Shown piece by piece: positions 52,801 to 61,700 of a stretch of DNA of 64,000 nt. Both the position numbers and the translations under genes were made by a program. The stretch comes from Bacteroidota bacterium. GTDB lineage: Bacteria; Bacteroidota; Bacteroidia; Bacteroidales; JAAUTT01. Location of the stretch: NCBI GenBank assembly GCA_023429135.1, contig JAEYWD010000124.1, positions 186,001 through 250,000 of the forward strand, given 5' to 3'. Under the pieces are notes generated by a model. The model had not been told where the DNA came from. It made no database searches and saw only the letters and a list, made by a program, of their open reading frames with translations. Position 1 is the stretch's first letter. Every line of letters begins with the position of its first letter.

Positions 52801-54320
52801 ATCAGTTAATGGACATCAGGAAAGTTGAAACCGGTAAAACTGAACTCCGGGCATCAAAAGACGATCTGGTGAAATTTGTCGAAGGAATATTTATGTCGTT
52901 CAGCTCACTTGCTGTTCAACGTAATATCAAGTTCGACCTGGTTACAAATTCTGAAAAACTCGAAATTTATTTTGATCACGAGATCGTAGAAAATATCCTT
53001 TACAATCTTCTGTCGAACGCCTTCAAGTATACACCCGAAAATGGCTCAGTTACAGTGCTGGTAGATCTTTCGGATGGAAAACCCGAAACCAAAGAAGATG
53101 TACCCATTATAGACAAGCATCTTTACAAACAAGCTGATAATACCGGGTTTGTAAAGGTCGAAGTACGCGATTCCGGCATTGGCATATCTCCTGAACAGGT
53201 GAGGGAAGTATTCAGGCGATTTTACCGGATTCATTCGCACCTGAGCGCCCGCGCCACCGGTACAGGTATAGGTTTATACCTTACCCGCGAACTTGTAAAA
53301 GCGCACAAAGGCATGTTGTTTGTAAACAGCAAGCCCAACCGGGGAACCTCAGTGAAACTGATGCTTCCATCAGGCACATCACACCTCACTCCTTCGGAAA
53401 TTACCACACATTCCTCTCCTTCAACATTATCCGAAACGGAGTTTCAGGTTACCCTTTTAAATCAGCAGTTTAATCAAGGAGCAAAAGAAAAGAGAGCGGT
53501 TCCCAATGGAAATAGTAAAGAAGTAAATCCTAATATTCCTGAAAGTAAAATAAATGACAAAGCTCTCGTATTGGTAATTGACGACGACCACGATCTGTGT
53601 AATTATCTTTCTGAATCCCTGAGCGATTCTTTCAGGATATTAAGTGCCGAAAACGGTAAAGAGGGACTGGAATTGGCCAATCTTTATTCGCCCGATGTGA
53701 TTATCTCGGATGTAATGATGCCCGAAATGGATGGCCTTGAACTCTGTACCAGGCTGAAAACCGAAATCCAGACCTCGCATATTCCCGTAATTCTTTTAAC
53801 AGCCCGTTCAGAGGCAGAGCATTATATCGAAGGCCTTGAAACCGGGGCCGATGATTATATTGCAAAACCTTTTAACGTACGCATTATTGAAGCCAAAATC
53901 AAGAACCTGATCGAAAACCGTAAAAGACTCAAAGCCTTATTTGCAAACAGTCTAATCCCTGTGCCCCGTGAGGTTACAACAACCCGGTCCGACGAAATTT
54001 TCCTGCAACGCGCTATCAAACTGGTTGAAGATAATATAAACGATGCCGATTTCAGTGTTCAGGAAATGGCCTCGGAACTGTGTATAAGCCGCAGTTTACT
54101 CCATAAAAAACTCACAGCCATTGTCGATCAGTCTGCCGGCGATTTTATCACCGCCATAAAACTTAAAAAGTCGGCTCTGCTTATGCACGAGGGCAATTTC
54201 AATATTTCGGATGTAGCCTATGCCGTAGGATTTAACGATCCCAAATATTTCAGCCGCTGTTTCAAAAAGCATTTTGGCAAATCGCCCTCTGAGTATGTAA
54301 AGGAAAATAGTCTTGATTGA
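49863..54320 (+). CDS. Hybrid two-component system sensor/regulator (HTCS)
   Basis: 1,485 residues holding a whole signalling chain. A signal peptide (ending LFAQ) leads into two seven-bladed Reg_prop propellers (about 25-690, repeated WIGT blades) and a Y_Y_Y domain (about 745-812). One membrane helix (about 818-840) and a coiled coil lead to HisKA with the phosphoacceptor in SHEFRTPL (about 936). HATPase_c follows (NILYNLLSNAFKYTP, DSGIGI, GTGIGLYLT), then a receiver (IDDDHD, phosphoacceptor in ISDVMMPEMDG near 1282) and an AraC-type helix-turn-helix (about 1385-1485). Such proteins bind a breakdown oligosaccharide in the periplasm and switch on their local polysaccharide locus, here the GH51-SusCD genes. 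Confidence 0.97.
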   Translation: MKIYMRYILLLFIFFCTAFSLFAQKSVIRFKHYTTDEGLSQNMVDCILKDSRGFMWFGTWNGLNRFDGYTFTVFKQNSQDANSLSNNFIYAICEDKFGNIWTGTNNGLNVYLYAENRFIQYLYTKEHITISSPQINALLCDNSGNLWVGTSNGLDKIELEGNSGKIKRIEYFKEDNKGQGLTSNVIQALAEDKDGNLWIGTDNGLNYLPTDGKIKKFLNKPNDENSISNNSIQTIYIDRHNRVWTGTSVGLNKIDLHNGRISRYYQNSANQNSIIHNTTRSITEDLNGRLIFGTLGGISIYNESADNFTNYTYRPTNDYGLYSEFVNCLLSDKEGNIWIGTEKGGINLFNIYQKPFEFFENEPGNPNSLSHNTINSILEDDDNIWIGTAGGGLNKYNKGSGTFSIYRANPLRANSLSSDFITSLYKDKKRNLWIGTWGGGLNCLSGATGRITVYSLPDPGAEVNRFGFVSSIIDNKEGKLWLGTLGGLILLDPGTGSYQKMTPQNDGLQITQVGCIEYDKDGNLWAGTIKGLFRILKNSNDKIDVQGCRAEFYNNIPGDHTSLSGDYVISILKDSKGRMWFGTYGNGLNLFQNPKVSEGKGSFGSYTEQEGLCDNVVYSILEDGKSNLWLSTDNGLSKFDVKNKKFSNYYKTDGLQTNQFYWSSSFKNKNGKMYFGGMKGLNAFYPDSIKDIKFPPRTVITDFKIYNQSVEVGKKYNGKVVLGQSVSEVKEIKLSYKSNEFSLEFSALQYFLPENVNYAYKLEGFDQQWTKVNSSRRFASYTNLKGGSYVFMVKAINDDGQPLQEPCKVKITIVPPFWVTWWFQLLVAVLIISGFITFFRWRVYALKRQTRKLEKLVDIRTAKVEQQKEELIIQAEKLKESNQQLEKKKELIEGQKEKLEIQNEEIVKQRDKLIELNRKVQVSNQQQLNFFTHISHEFRTPLTLIISPTEQLLRENYDNNLKSKLSLVYKNAQRMLHLINQLMDIRKVETGKTELRASKDDLVKFVEGIFMSFSSLAVQRNIKFDLVTNSEKLEIYFDHEIVENILYNLLSNAFKYTPENGSVTVLVDLSDGKPETKEDVPIIDKHLYKQADNTGFVKVEVRDSGIGISPEQVREVFRRFYRIHSHLSARATGTGIGLYLTRELVKAHKGMLFVNSKPNRGTSVKLMLPSGTSHLTPSEITTHSSPSTLSETEFQVTLLNQQFNQGAKEKRAVPNGNSKEVNPNIPESKINDKALVLVIDDDHDLCNYLSESLSDSFRILSAENGKEGLELANLYSPDVIISDVMMPEMDGLELCTRLKTEIQTSHIPVILLTARSEAEHYIEGLETGADDYIAKPFNVRIIEAKIKNLIENRKRLKALFANSLIPVPREVTTTRSDEIFLQRAIKLVEDNINDADFSVQEMASELCISRSLLHKKLTAIVDQSAGDFITAIKLKKSALLMHEGNFNISDVAYAVGFNDPKYFSRCFKKHFGKSPSEYVKENSLD

Positions 54321-54361
54321 CACAGCTCCCTGGACCCTCCCATTAACACCTTAGTGAACTT

Positions 54362-54592
54362 GAGCTAATCGACTTTAACCCTGCGCTAATCGAATTAAAT
54401 GCTGCGCTAATCTATTTGTGATTAGCGCTAATTGAATTAAATGCTGCGCTACTCTATTTGAGATTAGCGCTAATTGAATTTAACTCCGCGCTGAAGTATT
54501 TGGGATTAGCGCTAATCGAAGTGAGCTCTTTGCTAATATATTTTAGCTCTGCGCTAATTGATTTTGGACCAGCGCTATTGAAAGCCCTGAAC
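54362..54592. repeat. Tandem 21-bp repeat array with ATTAGCGCTAAT palindromes
   Basis: About eleven imperfect units of exactly 21 bases run without spacers; starts are at 54362, 54383, 54404 and so on to 54572. Nearly every unit opens with GCGCTAAT or a close variant. Alternate units end in ATTA, so the junction forms the perfect palindrome ATTAGCGCTAAT (54421-54432 and 54505-54516), with one-mismatch copies such as 54463-54474. These recur every 42 bases. Stop codons occur in the obvious frames, so it is not coding. It fills most of the first half of the 603-base gap 54321-54923. Confidence 0.93.
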
Positions 54593-54645
54593 CCACAAAT
54601 TGATCAAATCTATTGATTTACAGCATATAAAAATAAGTGTTGTTT

Positions 54646-54721
54646 TTACACATTTTTACACAATTTTACACCATAATTACACAATTCTCCACCTTCTTTT
54701 TCTTCTCTCCAGATACTTTTA
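54646..54721 (+). promoter_or_regulatory. Phased TTACACA sites and promoter of the GH51-SusCD operon
   Basis: TTACACA (once TTACACC) starts at 54646, 54656, 54666 and 54677, a spacing of one helical turn, so all face one side of the DNA. Thirty bases further on, TACTTTTA at 54714-54721 is close to TAnnTTTG, with no TTTG -33. That is the layout expected of an AraC-type activator, most likely the adjacent HTCS. The leader from there to the GH51 ATG is about 200 bases. Confidence 0.6.
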
Positions 54722-54923
54722 CACTCGTTGGACACTCAAAAATAATCCGGCAATTAATAGCTACTAATTTTAAACTAATTTGAAAACTACCATGAGCACA
54801 AATCATTTTTTAAGAGCAGATTAATCAGATTTCTATATCAAAAAGCCTGAGGGCTCAAGATAACACGAGACTTTTGTTGGGGTATAATTCTAAAACTTAG
54901 CATATCAATAATTAAATGATCAT

Positions 54924-56897
54924 ATGGTAAATAAATTCTTATTCAGTGTAAGTGTTGCCTTGTTTCTGATCGCAGGAACCATTACGGCACAAAAAAGTTC
55001 TCCCATTGTGGTGAACGCCGATAAACCGCTGGCAGCTATTCAACCGACTATGTATGGTATTTTCTTCGAAGATATAAATATGGCCGCCGATGGAGGGATA
55101 TATGCCGAGCTTGTTAAAAACCGCTCATTCGAATTTTTCCAACCGCTAATGGGATGGAAAACAAACTCCAAAGACTCGTCGGGGTTTTTATTGATTACAA
55201 ATCGCAACGAGTCCAAGCCAAATAATCCGCGTTTTGCTCATATCACATTCGATAACCGGAGGGGCGACTTTGGATTAACCAACTCCGGTTTTAAAGGAAT
55301 GGGGATAAAAAAGGACATGGATTATAATTTCTCCATTATGACCAATCAAAAAGTTGGGAATGTAAAACTTAAAATTGAATTGGTAGCCTCCGATGGAAAG
55401 GTTGCCGGAAGTACAGAGCTCACTCCTGCTGATGGAGAATGGGTTATTTCGAAGGCTACTCTCCGGTCGGCTGTTACCGATCCAAAGGCCAGTTTAAATG
55501 TTTGGTTTATTGGAGCCGGATCGATTGATATCGATATGGTTTCTCTTTTTCCGAACGACACATGGAAGAACCGCCCAGGCGGATTGCGTGCCGATTTAGT
55601 GCAGCTCCTCGCCGATATGAAACCTGGTTTTCTCCGTTTCCCCGGAGGTTGTATTGTAGAAGGCCGAGAACTTGCTACCCGCTACCAATGGAAAAAAACC
55701 GTTGGTAAAGTTGAAGACCGTGAGTTAATTGTGAATCGCTGGAATACTGAGTTTGCACACCGTCCTGCTCCCGACTATTTCCAGACCTTTGGTCTTGGCT
55801 TTTTTGAATACTTTCAACTAGCAGAAGACCTGGGCGCAGAGCCTCTGCCAATCCTTAGTTGTGGTATGGCGTGCCAGTTCAATACAGCCGAAGTTGTACC
55901 GATGAATCAGTTGGATCCGTATATTCAGGATGCACTCGATTTAATAGAATTTGCCAATGGTCCGGTTACCTCAGCCTGGGGAAAACTCAGGGCCGATATG
56001 GGGCATCCACAGCCATTCAATTTAAAAATGATTGGAATTGGTAACGAACAATGGGGTTCACAATATTTCGAACGTTATGTGGCCTTTCAAAACGCTTTAA
56101 AGGCTAAGTATCCCAATATTATTCTGGTTTCGGGAACTGGTCCCTCGCCCGATGGAGCCGACTTTGACTACGCAGTGAAAGAATTAAGAAAATTAAAAGC
56201 CGAAATAGTTGACGAGCACTATTACCGTACCCCTGAGTGGTTCTTCCAGAATGCTACCCGTTACGACAATTACGACCGTAACAGCTATAAAATATTTGCC
56301 GGCGAATATGCAGCACAGAGTGTGGCTACCGTAAGTCCGCTCAATAAGAACAACTGGAATACAGCCCTTTCAGAAGCTGCATTTATGACTGGCCTTGAGC
56401 GTAATGCCGATGTGGTTTATATGACCTCGTACGCACCCCTGTTTGCCCACGCCGAAGGCTGGCAATGGACACCCGACCTCATCTGGTTCGATAATCTCGC
56501 ATCGTATGGAACCCCTAACTACTATGTTCAGAAATTATATTCGACCAACAGAGGTACTAACACTTTATCCATACTGCAAAACAATAAAGCATTAACCGGG
56601 CAAAACGGGGTATATGCATCGGCAGCCTTCGATAAAGCAACCAGTGAAATTATTCTCAAAATTGTAAATGCATCCGATAAGGCAGTAATCGAATCACTCG
56701 AAATCCAATCGGCCAGACGACTTGCACCTGCTGGTAAAATGACGGTTCTTGCAAGTAAGAATCCGGATGAGATGAATTCAATAGAAAAGCCCCAAAATGT
56801 GGCACCTCAGGAAAAGCCGCTCAACATTAAGGGTAAAAAACTGGATCTGAATCTCGATCCGCTTTCATTCACTGTAATACGCCTTAAAACAATGTAA
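54924..56897 (+). CDS. Alpha-L-arabinofuranosidase, family GH51
   Basis: 657 residues with a signal peptide ending TITAQ. An N-terminal beta strand and inserted CBM-like domain (about 85-215) precede the TIM barrel (LRFPGGCIVEG, ATRYQWKK). The acid/base glutamate is in GIGNEQWG (about 374) and the nucleophile is likely in FAGEYA (about 461); a C-terminal beta sandwich ends the protein. The enzyme releases arabinose from arabinan, arabinoxylan or arabinogalactan side chains. It is the first gene of the operon after the HTCS, so the locus is probably for arabinose-rich glycan. Confidence 0.95.
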   Translation: MVNKFLFSVSVALFLIAGTITAQKSSPIVVNADKPLAAIQPTMYGIFFEDINMAADGGIYAELVKNRSFEFFQPLMGWKTNSKDSSGFLLITNRNESKPNNPRFAHITFDNRRGDFGLTNSGFKGMGIKKDMDYNFSIMTNQKVGNVKLKIELVASDGKVAGSTELTPADGEWVISKATLRSAVTDPKASLNVWFIGAGSIDIDMVSLFPNDTWKNRPGGLRADLVQLLADMKPGFLRFPGGCIVEGRELATRYQWKKTVGKVEDRELIVNRWNTEFAHRPAPDYFQTFGLGFFEYFQLAEDLGAEPLPILSCGMACQFNTAEVVPMNQLDPYIQDALDLIEFANGPVTSAWGKLRADMGHPQPFNLKMIGIGNEQWGSQYFERYVAFQNALKAKYPNIILVSGTGPSPDGADFDYAVKELRKLKAEIVDEHYYRTPEWFFQNATRYDNYDRNSYKIFAGEYAAQSVATVSPLNKNNWNTALSEAAFMTGLERNADVVYMTSYAPLFAHAEGWQWTPDLIWFDNLASYGTPNYYVQKLYSTNRGTNTLSILQNNKALTGQNGVYASAAFDKATSEIILKIVNASDKAVIESLEIQSARRLAPAGKMTVLASKNPDEMNSIEKPQNVAPQEKPLNIKGKKLDLNLDPLSFTVIRLKTM

Positions 56898-56972
56898 AAA
56901 AAACTCTCATATTCATACACTAACTATTAATGAACAAATTAAAATTTATGAAAACAACTAAACTGATGATTT

Positions 56973-58700
56973 ATGAAAACAAGTAAATTAATAAGGAGCG
57001 CTTTGTACGCAGCAGTTCTGGCAGTATTTGCCTTAATTGGGTGCGAGGAGTTGGATATTTATTCAATAGATTCGCCCTCAGACCTGCAAAGGAGAATAGA
57101 CTCCATTGCGGCTGCGAAACCCAATACCGGAGACACTACTTACCTCACCATTACTACAGCCATTGTTGGAGCAGAAGATAACAGTGCCGGTTGGTGGTCA
57201 GCTTTTTCCGATTATTTCAAGATCCCGGCAAACAAGCTTTTACATCTTGAGTTTATTAATTACGGTACCGGGGTTAACAACTGGAACAACTGGAATCTTG
57301 CTGTAACTAATGAAATAGCGGACAGAGCTGCTGCCGATTATAAAGAATATTTTGTTCTCCGCTCCGATGCATATGGCTGGGGTGGTAAAATGGCAAATGT
57401 TGATCCTAAATATACTTTCGATCTCAAGATGATCACCAAGGACTACGCCGACACTGACGGTAATGGCGATATCTGGAATGACTTTCGCACGAGTATGAAT
57501 GGCGCTAAAGTTACTCTTGAGGTTGACCACTCTGCTACTGGCAATGTATTTGTAAAAGCCACTGCTGTTGGAACAAATGGGACAACACTGGTACAAACAT
57601 ATCAACAACCAGTTTCGGCTACTTCCGATATAGTAGCATTCTTAATTGGCGATGGAAGCCATTTCCTGATGAAAAAAGCCTACCTTATTCCTTCGAAGGT
57701 TACTGTTGTAAAAGATGTTAATCCGGTTTCAATCGCTGTTCAGGGAGCTCCTGATTTTGTTGAATTAGGCAACAAAAACTTCTGGGGTGATGCAAAAGCA
57801 ACTGTTACTTTCGCTGATGGGTCTTCTGCACAAGTTGATTCTGCAGATCTGTCATTCAATGTTGTTCCTGATATGACTACTCTCGGAAAAAAGACCGTTG
57901 TTGTAGCTTACAGTAAAACCAAGCAGGGAGCATATGGCAAAGCTGTATCTACCTTCTACAACTTAGAAGTAACTAATCCTGTTTCGAGTATGGAGGTTAC
58001 TACAATGCCAACAATAACCAAATACTATTTTTATAACACCGACCCCATTATATTCAACACCAAAGGTATTGTGGTTACAGCCACATATTCGGATGGTACA
58101 AAAGGTGTCTTACCAAATGAAACGCTGAAGTTTGGCAAAATTCCGGCTGCCGAAGGTGCTCAGGCAGTTACAATTACTTATGTTGGAGCAACAAGAACAG
58201 TAAATACAACTTGTCCGGTAACACTTGTAAAAGGTATCAGTCAGGTGGGTAAAACAGATTTCTCTACCGCATGGTGGACAGCATTCTCCGATGACTATGC
58301 AGTTCCTACAGGTACAAGTAAGACAATTACAATGTACTGCTACTCGAACAATGTTAATAACTGGCACAGTCCGTGTACAATTCTTCGCAAGGCCGATAAG
58401 ACCGAATATGCCGTAGTTCGTATGGACAACTTTGGATGGAGTCCTGCAGGTACAACTAATTATAGCGTAGCTACCAAAACATCCGACTGGAATTGGGATA
58501 CATTCACATCAAACATAAGTGGTTCTAAGGTGGTAATCACAGTAACTAATAATGGAGATAATACTGCCGATATACTTTACACAGTGACTTACGCCAGCGG
58601 TGAAACGCATTTCCAGAAGTATGCCGGTATAACCATTGACAGTTCTGATTTGAGTTGTGCACTTGTAACAGAGGGGTCATATCTGGTAATTACTCAATAA
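56973..58700 (+). CDS. Surface lipoprotein with two similar domains flanking Ig-like domains
   Basis: 575 residues. The lipobox is ALIGC (Cys near 24). A domain beginning AGWWSAFSDYFKIP (about 68-235) is repeated near the C-terminus as TAWWTAFSDDYAVP (about 430-575), both with a NNW motif and an aromatic-rich YGW/FGW strand. Two bacterial Ig-like domains (about 245-410) lie between. It occupies the place of SusE/F-type glycan-binding lipoproteins, and the aromatic residues suit sugar binding, but the domain is not one I can name. It lies 75 bases after the GH51 gene. Confidence 0.75.
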   Translation: MKTSKLIRSALYAAVLAVFALIGCEELDIYSIDSPSDLQRRIDSIAAAKPNTGDTTYLTITTAIVGAEDNSAGWWSAFSDYFKIPANKLLHLEFINYGTGVNNWNNWNLAVTNEIADRAAADYKEYFVLRSDAYGWGGKMANVDPKYTFDLKMITKDYADTDGNGDIWNDFRTSMNGAKVTLEVDHSATGNVFVKATAVGTNGTTLVQTYQQPVSATSDIVAFLIGDGSHFLMKKAYLIPSKVTVVKDVNPVSIAVQGAPDFVELGNKNFWGDAKATVTFADGSSAQVDSADLSFNVVPDMTTLGKKTVVVAYSKTKQGAYGKAVSTFYNLEVTNPVSSMEVTTMPTITKYYFYNTDPIIFNTKGIVVTATYSDGTKGVLPNETLKFGKIPAAEGAQAVTITYVGATRTVNTTCPVTLVKGISQVGKTDFSTAWWTAFSDDYAVPTGTSKTITMYCYSNNVNNWHSPCTILRKADKTEYAVVRMDNFGWSPAGTTNYSVATKTSDWNWDTFTSNISGSKVVITVTNNGDNTADILYTVTYASGETHFQKYAGITIDSSDLSCALVTEGSYLVITQ

Positions 58701-58726
58701 TAGTACGATAAAAATATTAAATATGA

Positions 58727-58762
58727 AACCCGCATGCTTTCGTGCAACACAGCATGTGGGTT
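58727..58762 (+). promoter_or_regulatory. Stem-loop in front of susC
   Basis: AACCCGCATGCT pairs with AGCATGTGGGTT (one mismatch) around a 12-base loop. No T run follows, so it is not a plain terminator. Placed 34 bases before the SusC start, it may set the messenger level of SusC against the upstream genes. Confidence 0.55.
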
Positions 58763-58795
58763 CCATCTGACCTTTAACATTAAAAATATAAACAG

Positions 58796-61700
58796 ATGAA
58801 ATATATATATTTAATCCTGTTGGGATTGCTGGCGCTCGCACCGGCATCATATGCAGAAGGCAACGGTAGTACCGACCCAATGTCAAGCACTCAGCAAGGC
58901 AATATTACAGTAAAAGGCAAAGTGGTTGATGAAAAAGGAGAACCGCTTCCGGGAGCAACAATACAGCAAAAAGGTACAACTACGGGTGCAGTTACCGACA
59001 TTGACGGGAACTTCTCTATTTCTGTTTCTTCGGATGCTACGCTGGTAATATCTTTTTTAGGATATCAAAGCCTTGAAGTAGTTGTTGCAGGAAAAACTGA
59101 TCTTGGTAACATCACCCTGGTTTGGGATGTAAAGGAACTCGAACAGGTGGTGGTAATTGGTTACGGTACACAACGTAAGGTCGACCTCACTGGTTCGGTT
59201 GCTATTGTGAACACCGAAGAGATGAAAAAAGTATCGCACTCCAACATTTCCACAATGCTCGAAGGAAGGGTAGCTGGTGTTCAGATTACTTCCGACGGTC
59301 AACCGGGCGCCGATCCTACAGTGCGCATCCGCGGTATTGGTTCGTTCGGTAGCACCGCCCCTCTCTATGTAATCGATGGAGTGCCCATGGGAACTACCAT
59401 ACGCGATTTCTCGCCTAACGATATTGAAACCCTTCAGGTACTTAAGGACGCTTCTGCTGCTGCAATCTATGGTTCGCGTGCAGCCAACGGTGTGGTTATC
59501 ATTACCACAAAGCAGGGTAAGAAAAACCAGGCTATGAAGATAAACTACAGCGGCTATTACGGGTTCGACCAGGTGGAGAAAGATGTTTACGATGTTATGG
59601 ACTCTTACCAATATGGTAAATACGTCACCATGGCATATAAAAACAGTGGTATGGATGTTCCTGGAGGATACAATCCTTCAAATGCAAAATATTTGTATAA
59701 TGCCGACGGTACACCCAAAGTGGACACAAACTGGTTCGATGAAGCCTTCAAAACAGGTATCCGTCAGAATCATAACATCAACATGTCGGGTGGTGGTACT
59801 AACAACACCTACAACATAGGCCTCGACTACTATAGCCAGAATGGTACCATGGTGGGAGCCGGTCCTAACTTCGACCGTTACACTGCCCGTATCAACAATA
59901 CCATGGATGTTAAGTTTATCAAATTCAAAACCAGCCTGGTATATAGCTACAGCGATCAGGACAATATGGCACTCAGTAATGCCAATGAGTATGTACAGGG
60001 ATTATATGGTGCTCAATATCCTGTAATGGCTTCAGCTCTGCTTATTCCTCCAACTATCAGGGCATACGATGAATCGACCTGGGTGCTCGATGACAAAATT
60101 CCTGCTGCAACGGAATACAACTACGACTCTTATGGTTACGGTACTTACTACGACGATGTTCATGGCGACTTGCGCGTAACAAACCTTTTGCTTACCAATA
60201 GTTTACTTAAGAGAAATACAACTGTAAACCGCGTTGTTGCTTCTGGTTCAGCAAATGTTGACCTCATAGGCATGGTTGGCCAAAAGAGCAGCAATCACAA
60301 GTTTGATTACAACCTTAACCTGTCGTACAGCAGAACCAATGCAAAGGACTTTACATTTGTGCCTGCATTTATACAGAGTACAACCAACTACTTGTCGAAG
60401 AGCAATGAGAATCTGGCTGAAGGCTATCGTAACTTTAGTGATGTACTTATTGAAAACACCATTAATTATGAAGGTAAGATAGGACGTCATAACATCAATA
60501 TGGTAGCCGGACAAACATTTCAGAGGGAGCTTTATCATACACTCACCAGCAAAGGAGTTACAATGCCTGAGCCATACTTCCTGCAAATAAACAATGCAGA
60601 GGAAACATCGGGAACCAGCTACGAAAGTGAACATGTTCTGGCATCGTACATTGGTCGTATCAATTACAATTTCGATGAGAAATACCTTATTTCGGCAACA
60701 GCACGTCGTGATGGTTCAAGCCGTCTTTCTTCAGATGATCGTTGGGATTGGTTCCCTTCTGTATCAGCAGGTTGGCGTTTGGAACGTGAAAACTTCTTCC
60801 CTGTCTCCAAATCGATTATTGGTCTGCTCAAAATTCGCGGTAGCTATGGTGAACTTGGTAATGAGAACATTGGCGAATACCAGTACATGGATGTTATGTC
60901 GCGAGGAAACTACACCTATAGCTATGGGAATAACAAGGTTACTGGTTCGGCAATATCGAACTATGTAAACACAGCTATCAGATGGGAAAAGAAGAAAACT
61001 ATTGACTTTGGTCTCGACCTGGGTATGTTTAGCAATCAGTTTGAATTTACTTTCGACTGGTATAAATCCACATCCGAAGACCTTCTCTATAGTGTAGCTG
61101 TTCCGACCAGTGCCGGCGCTACCAACGGAACAGTAACCATGAACGCAGCCACCATGGAAAACTCAGGTCTTGAATTCCTGCTCGCTTATCACAATCATAA
61201 AAACGCTGTTAAGTTCGATATTTCCACAAACTTATCTACACTGCAAAATAAGGTAACCAAGTTGGGTGTTTCGGGCGAACCTCGTACCGATGGATACACC
61301 CGCACAGAGGTAGGTCGCGAAATTGGTGAATTTTATGGTTACGTTTCCGAAGGCATTTTCCAGAAGCAGTCGGATATTGATAACCGTGTAAACGCAAATG
61401 GTATGCATATAAATCAGAACGGAGCGCAACCGGGCGATGTTATCTATGCCGACCTTAACAATGACGGCGAAATTACCAACGCCGACCAGAAATTTCTGGG
61501 TAGCGGTTTAGCAAAGGTTCATTATGGTTTTAATATCAGTGCCGAATGGAAGGGGCTTGATCTGAGTATATCCACTTATGGGGCTGCCGGTTTTAAAGCT
61601 GTTGATTTTGTTGACCTCACATTGCATAGCTCGTATGGAGCACTCAACAAAAGTGTTGACCTGTTGAATGCATGGACTCCTGAGAACACAAATACTAACG

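Noticed and set aside
54362..54592. CRISPR array
   Set aside because: Units are 21 bases, directly abutting and diverged, with no unique spacers, leader or cas genes.
54383..54592. Coding region for a seven-residue repeat protein
   Set aside because: The period is a multiple of three, but stops occur in the frame beginning ALIELNAALIYL and no start or signal fits.
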